Assembly (NCBI GenBank): GCA_022563855.1
Contig: JADFMN010000001.1
Location: forward strand, 475,386 to 539,385
Source of the DNA: Armatimonadota bacterium
GTDB lineage: Bacteria; Armatimonadota; Fimbriimonadia; Fimbriimonadales; Fimbriimonadaceae
Length of the DNA stretch: 64,000 nucleotides
Direction: 5' to 3'
The position numbers and the translations under genes were made by a program. This document shows positions 26,629-34,688 of the stretch, piece by piece. The notes under the pieces were generated by a model. That model worked only from the letters and a program-made list of their open reading frames with translations, made no database searches and was not told the origin of the DNA. Position 1 is the first letter of the stretch. Every line of letters starts with the position of its first letter.

Positions 26629-28997
26629 GCGCGACGATATCGGATGAGATGGCGGACCTGGGCGATCGACGAAAGGCGCTGCTAGAGGAGCTTGGCGAGA
26701 ACCCGTCGGGAATCGAATGGTGCCATCGGCACACGACGTTGGCAGACGATGCCATCAAATCGCTGTTCGGTCACATGATGATCGAGTTCAACAACCTGCC
26801 TCCGATAGCCGTTATCGCAACTGGCGGGTTCGGGCGACGAGAGCTTGCGCCGTACAGCGACGTCGACCTCACCGTCGTGCCCGATCACGGGCCGAACTCG
26901 CGGCTTGATGACGCGATCAAGTGGCTGTTCCGCCAACTTCACGACTCGTTCGCGGGCGACATGAAATTGAAGGTTGGATACGCGCTGCGCTACGTCAGCG
27001 ACGCACCGGGATTGGACGCAACGACTCTCAGCGGCCTGATCGATGGTCGCCTGGTGGTCGGTTCACAGCAGAACTTCGATGGGTTGATCGACGCGATCTG
27101 GGAGTCGTTTCCGGTCGCCGAGTTCATCATCGCGAAAATGAAGGAGCGCGAACAACAGACGCTCCGCACGAACGATACGCCGTACGCCGCACAACCGCAC
27201 CTCAAGCTCGGATCTGGTGGTCTACGGTGTTTCAATACGGCCAACTGGATCAGAGCCTCATTGGGCGAAGAAATGATCGAGCCGTCCGTCGAGTACAAGG
27301 CGATCCTTGAGGTCAGGAACTTGCTGCACGTCGCCGCTGGCAAGCAGTTCGACCAACTGACGTACGAAAAACGACAGTCGATCGCGGACGTTTATCGGAA
27401 AGATCCGTTCGAGCTCGGCAGCGAGGTCGCGCAAAGCCTGATTCAGGTCAGAGCGCGCTATGAACGAACTCTGACCCATCTGCAGGATGCGGAGTTCCCG
27501 ATCAGCAAAGGGGTCAACGCTGTCAAAGGGACGGTCTGCGTCGACAGAGGGACGGGATTCGGTGCGGCGGCGCAAGGGATCGCGCTCGGAACCCAGCTCT
27601 CGCTAGCCGTCTCAGAGGCGAAGCCAGACTTGCAGGCTGATGCAAGTCCCGGTCAGTTGCTCGTGGCTGTCATCGCCGGGGAGCCAACGCTGCGGAACCT
27701 GGACCGTGCCGGGGTTTTGGAGTTCTTACTCCCCGAGCTTACGGCTTGCCGAACGCTCATGCCGCGAGACATGGCGCACGAGTTCGGCGTGTTCGAGCAC
27801 ACTCTGCGCGTGATCCGCAACCTCGATTCAATACCGGAGCACGGATTCCTCGGTGAGCTTAAATCCCAGCTGCGCGACCTCGGGGCGCTATACTTGGCGG
27901 CGCTGCTGCACGACGTCGGCAAAGTCGACCCAACGCAAAAGCACTCGGATTATGGAGCGGAACTCGCCGAGGCAGTCTGCACTCGTTGGGGGCTGTACGA
28001 CTCTACGCGCGAGACGGTCTGCTGGCTCGTGAAGAACCACCTCTTGCTGGATCGCACGATCAGGATGCGCGACGTCCAGCACCCCGACACCGCAAGAGAG
28101 TTTGCCGAAGCAGTCAAGACGCCGGAGAGGCTGGCGATGCTGGCGATCCTCACTTGGGCCGACGCGAGCGCCGTCAGCGATCACGCTTGGTCGCAAACGC
28201 AAGACGCGTTTCTGGCCGAGCTGTACGACCGTACGCTGGAACACTTGTTGAGCCCGCAGGATCGGTCTTCGGACCCTTCCGACTACCGCCGCCGGATCTT
28301 GTCGAGGCACTCGGGCAAAGGCGTCTCAAGCGAGGAGTTGGAGGAGTTTGTGAACTCAATGCCAGCGCACTACGTGCTCAGCACGGAGCCCGAGATCGTG
28401 AAGAGCCACGTCGCGCTTGCAGAGCAGGCTAGGGGTGGCGAGGTCATCGTTCTGTTGCGTGATTTCGTGGATATGGCCGCGACGGAGATCACCGTGTGCT
28501 GCTCCGACGCTCCAAGGCTCCTCACGAAAATCCTTGGCGTGCTCTACGCACTCGACCTGAGCATTATCGGAATCAGAGCCTCGACCTCGGAGGGAGCGAA
28601 GCCTGTCGCCATCGACACGATCACCGCGAGCTTCGGTCGTCGGCCTATTCCGAGAGCTACGGCCCAAAGGGTCACAACGGTGCTGACGAACGTTCTCAAG
28701 GGACAAGAGAGCGTCGACTCGATCTTGCGCGACGCCGGCAAATCCCCTGAACGCAAGCAGAACGTTCTTGAGTACAATTTCGTGCCTGGCGTACCGAGCA
28801 TCATTGAAATCCGCGCGCCGCGAGGACGGGGCATGGCGTATCGAATAGCTCGAACGCTGTCCGAGCGCGGCTGGGACATCCTCGGCGCCCGAGTCGGGCA
28901 GTGGGCTGGGTCCGGTGCGGCCGCTTTTTACGTCGCAAATCCGTCGGGAGGGCAACTCACCGAGCAGGAGGTCGCAGAAGCACTATCCACGCAATAG
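26625..28997 (+). CDS. glnD: GlnD-like protein-PII uridylyltransferase / uridylyl-removing enzyme
   Basis: 790 residues (E. coli GlnD about 890). Domains: nucleotidyltransferase with GGFGRRELAPYSDVDL (67-82), the catalytic G-G and DxD pattern; PHLKLGSGGLR (191-201), matching the conserved GlnD KxGxGGLRD segment but without its final D; an HD domain with LLHDVGK (427-433); and two C-terminal ACT-like domains (about 605-680 and 715-780). GlnD senses glutamine and modifies PII (GlnB/GlnK). No glnB, glnA or amtB lies in the window. The gene is the last of an ATGA-coupled sigma/anti-sigma/membrane-protein operon, an unusual setting. Confidence 0.9.
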   Translation: MSATISDEMADLGDRRKALLEELGENPSGIEWCHRHTTLADDAIKSLFGHMMIEFNNLPPIAVIATGGFGRRELAPYSDVDLTVVPDHGPNSRLDDAIKWLFRQLHDSFAGDMKLKVGYALRYVSDAPGLDATTLSGLIDGRLVVGSQQNFDGLIDAIWESFPVAEFIIAKMKEREQQTLRTNDTPYAAQPHLKLGSGGLRCFNTANWIRASLGEEMIEPSVEYKAILEVRNLLHVAAGKQFDQLTYEKRQSIADVYRKDPFELGSEVAQSLIQVRARYERTLTHLQDAEFPISKGVNAVKGTVCVDRGTGFGAAAQGIALGTQLSLAVSEAKPDLQADASPGQLLVAVIAGEPTLRNLDRAGVLEFLLPELTACRTLMPRDMAHEFGVFEHTLRVIRNLDSIPEHGFLGELKSQLRDLGALYLAALLHDVGKVDPTQKHSDYGAELAEAVCTRWGLYDSTRETVCWLVKNHLLLDRTIRMRDVQHPDTAREFAEAVKTPERLAMLAILTWADASAVSDHAWSQTQDAFLAELYDRTLEHLLSPQDRSSDPSDYRRRILSRHSGKGVSSEELEEFVNSMPAHYVLSTEPEIVKSHVALAEQARGGEVIVLLRDFVDMAATEITVCCSDAPRLLTKILGVLYALDLSIIGIRASTSEGAKPVAIDTITASFGRRPIPRATAQRVTTVLTNVLKGQESVDSILRDAGKSPERKQNVLEYNFVPGVPSIIEIRAPRGRGMAYRIARTLSERGWDILGARVGQWAGSGAAAFYVANPSGGQLTEQEVAEALSTQ

Positions 28998-29017
28998 GTA
29001 TAGTTGATCTCGCCCAA

Positions 29018-29470
29018 ATGAACGTTGTCATTCTTGGTTGTGGCAGGACAGGCGCCAGGCTCGCTCTGGAGCTGTCGTCGAAGGGGCACGGCGTCACGCT
29101 AATCGAGCGAAATCCAGATTCTCTACGCCGTCTCGGCAAGACCGACGGCTTCAACATCGTCATCGGCAACGGCCTCGACATCGATGTGATCGAGCGGGCC
29201 AAGGTAGCCGAGGCCGACGCGTTCTTTGCGGTGACCAGAGGCGACAACACGAACATCATGGCTGCGCAAATCGTGCAACGCATGAACAAAACTGCAAAGG
29301 TGTGCGTCAAGGTCGCCGACCCCGAGCGTGCTAAGGCGTACCGCGACATGGGCATGTTCTGCATCAATGCCAGCTCGCTGCTGGCGGGCCTTTGCCGGGA
29401 CTGGCTACTGAACGAACCGTACGAAACGATCGACAAGTACAACGTCCTTTCCAAGGAGCTGGAGATTTAG
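29018..29470 (+). CDS. TrkA-N-type NAD-binding regulator, single domain
   Basis: 150 residues from ATG 29018, chosen because it opens the Rossmann strand MNVVILGCGRTGARLALEL (GxGxxG at 7-12). Other RCK marks are LIERNPDS, DAFFAVTRGDNTNIMAAQI and VCVKVADPERAKAY. These proteins gate potassium uptake by binding NAD(H) or nucleotides. It has no C-terminal TrkA_C domain, whereas the next gene, 3 bp downstream, has one. The two probably form a heteromer or a split TrkA. No TrkH/KtrB channel gene is nearby. Confidence 0.9.
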   Translation: MNVVILGCGRTGARLALELSSKGHGVTLIERNPDSLRRLGKTDGFNIVIGNGLDIDVIERAKVAEADAFFAVTRGDNTNIMAAQIVQRMNKTAKVCVKVADPERAKAYRDMGMFCINASSLLAGLCRDWLLNEPYETIDKYNVLSKELEI

Positions 29471-29473
29471 CGA

Positions 29474-30139
29474 ATGTACATGATCCTCGTTGGCGGTGGA
29501 AACGTCGGCATCCAGTTGGCAAAGAGGCTCATCGATCGCGGAAACGAAGTTCTGCTCATCGAAAAGGACCCGGTAACGGCGCAAAAGCTTGCGAATCTGC
29601 TCGGCGACGAGTACGTCATGCAAGGTGACGGATGCGAGATGTACACGCAGCGAAAGGCCGGATTCAACCGGGCAGACGTGGTCGCCGCCGTGACGGGGGA
29701 GGACGAGGACAACTTTGTCATTTGCCAGCTTAGCAAGGAGCTTTGGCACGTCGACCGAGTTCTCGCCCGCGTCAACGATCCGCGGCACGAGGACATCTTC
29801 AAAGAGGTCGGAATCGACGACACGGTCAGCGCGACGGGGATCATCTACAATCTCTTGGTCCAGCAGATGTCGACCGACGATCTCATTCCGATTGGATCTT
29901 TGGACCGGGGCAACGCTGAGATCGTCGAGAGCGTGCTTTCATCGAGGTCAACGCTTATCGGGAAGGATGTGGGAGGCTTGGAACTGCCAGAAGGCGCGTT
30001 CATCGCGTTCATCGTCCGCGACGACGTGTGCCTTCAACCCAGTTCAGAGATGACGCTGCAAACCGACGACATGCTGGTTGCGCTCGTGCCGATTGAGCAA
30101 GCTGACGAGTTGCGCGACGCGCTCTGCGCGAAGGTCTAG
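29474..30139 (+). CDS. TrkA family potassium-transport regulator (TrkA_N plus TrkA_C)
   Basis: 221 residues. N-terminal Rossmann domain MYMILVGGGNVGIQLAKRL (GGGNVG 7-12), acidic strand end LLIEKDP, and VVAAVTGEDEDNFVICQL. A C-terminal TrkA_C domain (about 140-221: LSSRSTLIGKDVGGLELPEGAFIAFIVRDD...DDMLVALVP). GGAG precedes the ATG. Its partner upstream is a one-domain paralogue, so the pair resembles an E. coli TrkA split into two genes. Role: ligand-controlled gating of K+ uptake at the inner membrane. Confidence 0.92.
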   Translation: MYMILVGGGNVGIQLAKRLIDRGNEVLLIEKDPVTAQKLANLLGDEYVMQGDGCEMYTQRKAGFNRADVVAAVTGEDEDNFVICQLSKELWHVDRVLARVNDPRHEDIFKEVGIDDTVSATGIIYNLLVQQMSTDDLIPIGSLDRGNAEIVESVLSSRSTLIGKDVGGLELPEGAFIAFIVRDDVCLQPSSEMTLQTDDMLVALVPIEQADELRDALCAKV

Positions 30140-30174
30140 CGCGCGATCATTGGACAATTCGCCAAAATGATCCT

Positions 30175-30753
30175 GTGCCCGAGTTGCTCAAGAGTTACAT
30201 CCTGGCGCCGATACCGCATGAGCTTCGCGAAGCGATCGCGGCAGCATCCCTACAGATCAAGAAGAGGGCGGGCTCTAGCGCGTTGCGCTGGACGCCCGAC
30301 GGCGAGATCTGCCTAACCCTCGTCTCGCTCGGCGACTTGCCAGCGTCAAGACTCGCCGCGCTCCAGCCCGGGGTCACAGACGCTTGCCGCGCGTTCTCTC
30401 CACTTCGCTTGCGGCTAAGAGAGGCGCTTGGCCTGCCGACAGCAACGATGCCGAAGTCGATCGGGATCGGCGTTGCCGGAGATGTCGAGGCGTTCTTGAG
30501 CTTACGAACCAACCTGGCGAGACAGTTCGGAACGGAGATGGGCACCCACGCCCGTCCGCTTCCACCTCACGTTGAAATCGCGCGCTTGCGACAGCTCGAC
30601 GATCGGGTTCGGGCAGACGTTTCTAGGGCGATCAAGTCCGCGAGAATCGGGACGCTCGGAGATTTCACCGTCAGTTCGGTCGATTTAGCGCACTCCGTTT
30701 CGAGTTCTGACGGCCCGATGCTTCGAAGTTTAGTTTCGATCCCTCTTGGCTGA
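30175..30753 (+). CDS. Degenerate 2H phosphoesterase-like (LigT/ThpR fold) protein
   Basis: 192 residues, GTG start. The layout matches RNA 2',3'-cyclic phosphodiesterase (ThpR/LigT). Where the family has RWV...NLHLTLKFLG, this protein has RWTPDGEICLTLVSLG, so the first catalytic His is C46. Where the family has PHVTLAR, it has PHVEIAR (131-137): H132 is kept but Thr is Glu134. With one of two catalytic histidines lost, normal hydrolysis is unlikely. It may be a binding or vestigial protein. The fold assignment rests on motif spacing. Its end is 1 bp from the convergent E2 gene. Confidence 0.65.
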   Translation: MPELLKSYILAPIPHELREAIAAASLQIKKRAGSSALRWTPDGEICLTLVSLGDLPASRLAALQPGVTDACRAFSPLRLRLREALGLPTATMPKSIGIGVAGDVEAFLSLRTNLARQFGTEMGTHARPLPPHVEIARLRQLDDRVRADVSRAIKSARIGTLGDFTVSSVDLAHSVSSSDGPMLRSLVSIPLG

Positions 30754-30754
30754 G

Positions 30755-31972
30755 CTAGTTCAGCAGGCGCGTGGGGTTTTGCAGGTAATCGCGCACGACG
30801 TTCATGAATCGCGCGCCGATGGCGCCGTCCACGACTCGGTGGTCGAACGAGCCGGTGATGTTCATCATCATGCGAATCTCGACCTCTTCGTCGCTGACTG
30901 GCATGACCTTTCTCTTCGCTGTGCTGATCGCGACGATAGCGGCGTTGGGCGCGTTGATGATCGCTGTGAAGTCGTCGACGTTCAGCATGCCCATGTTGCT
31001 GATGCTGAACGTGCTGCCCTGCATCTCGTCGGGAAGGAGCTTGCCGTCCCTCGCTTTCGCGACCAAAACGCGGGTGGCCTCGCCGATCTGGCGCAAGGTC
31101 ATCATGTGGGCGTTCTTGATGACCGGCACGAGCAGTCCTTCGTCCACCGCCGCCGCGACGCCTACGTGAACCGCGCCGAACTGTAGGACGTGGTCGCCCT
31201 GGTAAGTCGCGTTGACCTCGGGCATCTCCACCAGAGCCATCGCGCAGGCCTTGATGACGAAGTCGTTGACGGAGACCTTGCCGCTCTCCTCCTCTTTGTA
31301 GAACTGCCTGAGCGCGCTGATCCTCTCGACGTCGACCACTACAGTAACGTAAAAGTGCGGCACGTTTTGCTTGCTCGCCAAGGTGCGCTCGGCGATGATC
31401 CGGCGGTGCGCGTTGAGCGGGACCAACTTGTCCTCGCCCGTCGCAAGCGCGGGCTGGAAGCTCGGCACTTTCGGGCCGGTAGAGATCGCCGACCTCACGT
31501 CTTCGGCGACGATGCGTCCGCCGGGTCCCGAGCCGATCACTTTGGCGAGGTCGACGCCCGCCTCGTTCGCGAGCTTTTTGGCCAGCGGGCTGGCTTTGAC
31601 GCGACCTAACTCCGCGAACGCTTTCGCGGGCTTCGCAACTGCTGCCGGCTCCTTCTTCGCGGTCGCCCCTGGTTTCTGCTTGGCGGGCTCAGCGGCTTTG
31701 CCGTTTCCTCTGCCCCAGTCCGCCGGAAGCTTCTCGTCTTTCTTCAGGATCGCGGCGATCGGCTGACCGACGGGGACGGTGTCGCCCTCTTTGATCAGGA
31801 ATCCCGTAATCGTGCCCTTACCGGGCGACTCGAGCTCGAGCGTGGCCTTGTCGGTCTGGATGTTGCCAATGACGTCGCCGGACTTGACCTCGTCGCCGTC
31901 CTTCTTAAGCCACTCGAGCAGAGTGCCTTCTTCCATCCCGTCGCCCATTTTGGGCATGATCACTTCGGTCAT
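30755..31972 (-). CDS. pdhC: Pyruvate dehydrogenase E2 (dihydrolipoamide acetyltransferase)
   Basis: 405 residues. One lipoyl domain with QTDKATLELES (39-49; K42 lipoylated), an Ala/Lys/Pro-rich linker, a peripheral subunit-binding domain (VKASPLAKKLANEAGVDL and GSGPGGRIVAEDV), and a catalytic domain ending in HRVVDGAIGARF (378-389), with the H-xxx-DG catalytic motif. It transfers the acetyl group from E1 to CoA. The alpha and beta E1 genes lie 18-22 kb away (50404-52441) and no E3 is seen. Given the E1 genes in the same window, pyruvate is the likeliest substrate; a branched-chain or other 2-oxoacid complex is possible. Confidence 0.93.
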   Translation of the reverse strand: MTEVIMPKMGDGMEEGTLLEWLKKDGDEVKSGDVIGNIQTDKATLELESPGKGTITGFLIKEGDTVPVGQPIAAILKKDEKLPADWGRGNGKAAEPAKQKPGATAKKEPAAVAKPAKAFAELGRVKASPLAKKLANEAGVDLAKVIGSGPGGRIVAEDVRSAISTGPKVPSFQPALATGEDKLVPLNAHRRIIAERTLASKQNVPHFYVTVVVDVERISALRQFYKEEESGKVSVNDFVIKACAMALVEMPEVNATYQGDHVLQFGAVHVGVAAAVDEGLLVPVIKNAHMMTLRQIGEATRVLVAKARDGKLLPDEMQGSTFSISNMGMLNVDDFTAIINAPNAAIVAISTAKRKVMPVSDEEVEIRMMMNITGSFDHRVVDGAIGARFMNVVRDYLQNPTRLLN

Positions 31973-32018
31973 GTTCGTTGCCTTCCTGGCGTCAGCGCCG
32001 CTGGGTTAAGGATACCTT

Positions 32019-32120
32019 TCAGTCCTTCTCCTCTTCGGCCTCTTGGCTGTCTTCCTCGAACGTGTACAGGTAAAGCTTGCGGCCGTCGGAGATTTCTACC
32101 GTCTCGACTTCGTACTTCAT
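32019..32120 (-). CDS. 33-residue acidic microprotein coupled to the ROK gene
   Basis: The ATG (32120-32118) overlaps the ROK stop TGA (32119-32117) in ATGA, the same coupling used by several operons here. It encodes 33 residues starting MKYEVETVEISDGRKLY and ending in an acidic tail (EEDSQEAEEEKD). Alternating hydrophobic residues suggest a small beta-hairpin. It sits in the 144-bp space between the ROK kinase and E2. No known family. Real translation is inferred from the coupling and clean composition. Confidence 0.6.
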   Translation of the reverse strand: MKYEVETVEISDGRKLYLYTFEEDSQEAEEEKD

Positions 32121-33133
32121 TTCTGCGCCTCCCAAGCGACTGCGGCGGCACCGAGGAGGCCTGCGTCGTCGATCTTTTCGGCCGAGGTGATCTTGCAGTC
32201 CTTGAACAGCGACGGGATCGCGACCTTCTCGGCCTGTTCGACCGCCGGGGCTATCAGCCACTTCCCCGCCTTGGCGATCTGGCCGCCGATGGCGAATACA
32301 TCGGGCGCGAAGACGTTGATCAGGCTCCCGATCGCTGTGCCCAGATAGCGACCCGTCTCCCGCCACACTTCGATCGCGAGCAGGTCGCCCTCGTCGGCTG
32401 CCTCGGTGACGTTTTTTGGAGTCAGTTTCGCTTGGTCGATCAGCTCGGCAATCAACGGTATGGTGCCGCCCCCTGTGAGCCGCCAGCCTTCTAGCAGCGA
32501 CGTGGCTCGCTTGATGATCGCGTCGCGCTGGCAGAGCTTCTCAACCGTCAGCGTCTCGAGCGTCTCCCAATCCGTGCTGACCGCCGTGTGGCCAAGCTCT
32601 ACGCCGCCCTTGTTGCCGCCGAGCAAGAGGAACGGGCCATCGGTCTTGCCGCCGACGCTCGCCGGACCGAGCACGACGCCGCCGCCGATCCCAGTACCGA
32701 GAGTGAGCATGACGAGACAGTTTGCAGTGCCTTTGCCCGATCCGAACCGGTACTCACCGACAGCTGCCGCGTTGGCGTCGTTCGCCATGTGAATGGGAAG
32801 AGCGATAGCAGAGGAGAGCGGCCCGCGCACATCGACGTCCTTCCAGTAGTCGAGGCGACCGTCCACACGTATACCGAAGTTCGGCGACCAGTGGACGATC
32901 CCGTCGCGGTCGTTGCAGTGGCCAGGGATCGCTAGGCCGACGGCGACCGGGGATAAACCAGCACGCGCTTGTTCGACCGCCTCGGCGACCGCCTCGAGCG
33001 TCGCTGAGGCGCCCCCTTCGGCGCACGAAGGGAGCGTGACGCGCTCACCGACCGTGTTGCCCGCAGAATCGACTGCGACGGCGCGCACGTTCGTCCCGCC
33101 GAGGTCGACACCGATCACGCAATCCGCTGGCAC
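32117..33133 (-). CDS. ROK-family sugar kinase (glucokinase-like)
   Basis: 338 residues. ATP-binding motif VIGVDLGGTNVRAVAVD (6-22), GLAIPGHC, ANDANAAAVGEYRFG (about 117-131; D119 catalytic base), TLGTGIGGGVVL and GAAAVAWEAQK at the end. The usual ROK zinc motif (CGCGxxGC) after GGVELGHTAV is replaced by STDWETLETLTVEKLC, so this belongs to a zinc-free branch. It probably phosphorylates glucose or another hexose in the cytosol. First of an apparent unit ROK-33-codon ORF-E2, and divergent (53 bp) from a second ROK-like gene. Confidence 0.9.
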   Translation of the reverse strand: MPADCVIGVDLGGTNVRAVAVDSAGNTVGERVTLPSCAEGGASATLEAVAEAVEQARAGLSPVAVGLAIPGHCNDRDGIVHWSPNFGIRVDGRLDYWKDVDVRGPLSSAIALPIHMANDANAAAVGEYRFGSGKGTANCLVMLTLGTGIGGGVVLGPASVGGKTDGPFLLLGGNKGGVELGHTAVSTDWETLETLTVEKLCQRDAIIKRATSLLEGWRLTGGGTIPLIAELIDQAKLTPKNVTEAADEGDLLAIEVWRETGRYLGTAIGSLINVFAPDVFAIGGQIAKAGKWLIAPAVEQAEKVAIPSLFKDCKITSAEKIDDAGLLGAAAVAWEAQK

Positions 33134-33186
33134 GAGCGCATTATGCCCGACCGCTAGCGCCGCTGGTAACCTGTCGCACTAGCCAA

Positions 33187-34587
33187 ATGGACAAGACCGC
33201 GCTGGGACGCCTCGCCAGCCTCGCCATGCCTCGCATCGAGGCTCCTCTCGACGCGGAGTTCCGCCCGGCAGTGCTCGCGAACGCAGCATTTCGAAAGCTT
33301 GCAGAGATCGGTGAGCCGTGCGTCATCGGCCTGGAGCGCAACGACGGTGCGAGGGACCGATTCGAGACGGTCGTCCAGGCACCGAACAACCCGCTCGCCC
33401 AGCTGAACCTCCCGTACATCGAGCGAATCGTCAAGTTTCTCCTCTGGCAGAGGGGCGGGTGGAGGATCACGATCGGCGGGCCGAAGGAGATCGGCGAGTA
33501 CATCAAACAGTGCTACTCCCGCGGCGGAGCGCGCGACTTCGACGCCGAAATCGTTGGCGAAACGATGTTCGAGAGGCAGATGGAGGTCGTCTGCTGTTCG
33601 CCGGACGAGGTGCCCGAAGCGGTCACCGCCTCGAAACCCATCGGTCGTCACCTTGACGGGTGCCGGATCGGCTTCGACCTCGGCGCGAGCGACCGCAAGG
33701 TATCGGCTGTGATCGACGGCGAGACGGTCTTCACCGAGGAGGTCGTGTGGGATCCGCGCGGCAACTCCGACCCCGACTACCACTACCGCGAGATCAAATC
33801 AGCCATCGACGCAGCCGCCAAGCACATGCCGCGCATAGATGCGATCGGTGGTAGCTCGGCGGGGGTCATCATCAACAACCGCGTGATGGTCGCGTCGCTG
33901 TTCCGAGGCGTGCCGAAAGAGGAGTTCCACCGTGTGCGCGACATTTTCCTGCGAATAGGCACCGAGTATGGCGTACCGATCGAGGTCGCCAACGACGGCG
34001 ACGTCACGGCTCTAGCGGGGGCGATGTCGCTGAATGAGGGCGGCATCCTCGGTATCGCGATGGGGTCGAGCGAGGCCGCCGGATACGTCGACGGCGAGGG
34101 GAACATCACCGGCTGGCTGAATGAGCTGGCGTTCGCCCCGATCGACTACGCGCCGACGGCACCCGCTGACGAGTGGTCGGGCGACATCGGTTGCGGCGTG
34201 CAGTACCTGACCCAACAGACGGTGTTCCGCCTCGCACCGAAGGTCGGCATCGACCTGTCAGGCACGGAGGTGTTGGCAGAAAAACTCAAGACGGCCCAGC
34301 AAAAACACGAGGATGGAAACGACGGCGCGAGGCAGATCTGGGAGACGATCGGCACCTACTGCGGCTACGCGGTGGCACACTACGCCGACTTCTACGAGAT
34401 CAATCAGATGCTCTTGCTGGGGCGTGTGACGAGCGGGAAGGGCGGCCAGGTCATCATCGAGCAGGTTCGAAAAGTGCTCGAAACGGATTTTTCCGAGCTG
34501 GCCAAGAGCATCGAAGTGAACCTGCCCGACGAGAAGACTCGCAGGGTCGGTCAAGCCGTCGCCGCCGCAAGCCTGCCAAAACGATAG
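33187..34587 (+). CDS. ROK-superfamily protein with extended N-terminus
   Basis: 466 residues. The ROK core starts only at about 160: CRIGFDLGASDRKVSAVIDG (phosphate loop with SDRK in place of TN-x-R), then DAIGGSSAGVIINNRVM, ANDGDVTALAGAM (D at the base position), GIAMGSSEAAGYVDG and MLLGRVTSGKGG. The 155-residue N-terminal extension (PNNPLAQLNLPYIERIVKFLLWQRGGWRI) has no recognised DNA-binding helix-turn-helix. It could be an atypical kinase or a sugar-binding regulator. Divergent from the ROK kinase gene, with which it may share a control region (33134-33186). Confidence 0.8.
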   Translation: MDKTALGRLASLAMPRIEAPLDAEFRPAVLANAAFRKLAEIGEPCVIGLERNDGARDRFETVVQAPNNPLAQLNLPYIERIVKFLLWQRGGWRITIGGPKEIGEYIKQCYSRGGARDFDAEIVGETMFERQMEVVCCSPDEVPEAVTASKPIGRHLDGCRIGFDLGASDRKVSAVIDGETVFTEEVVWDPRGNSDPDYHYREIKSAIDAAAKHMPRIDAIGGSSAGVIINNRVMVASLFRGVPKEEFHRVRDIFLRIGTEYGVPIEVANDGDVTALAGAMSLNEGGILGIAMGSSEAAGYVDGEGNITGWLNELAFAPIDYAPTAPADEWSGDIGCGVQYLTQQTVFRLAPKVGIDLSGTEVLAEKLKTAQQKHEDGNDGARQIWETIGTYCGYAVAHYADFYEINQMLLLGRVTSGKGGQVIIEQVRKVLETDFSELAKSIEVNLPDEKTRRVGQAVAAASLPKR

Positions 34588-34688
34588 CGGCAAAAGACCG
34601 GGACCGGAGAGGAAAGAGCGATTTTGGTGTTATTTCACCCTGTGTCCCGTAGAATGAACAGAATCTACCGGCTGAGAGGATCGCAGAA

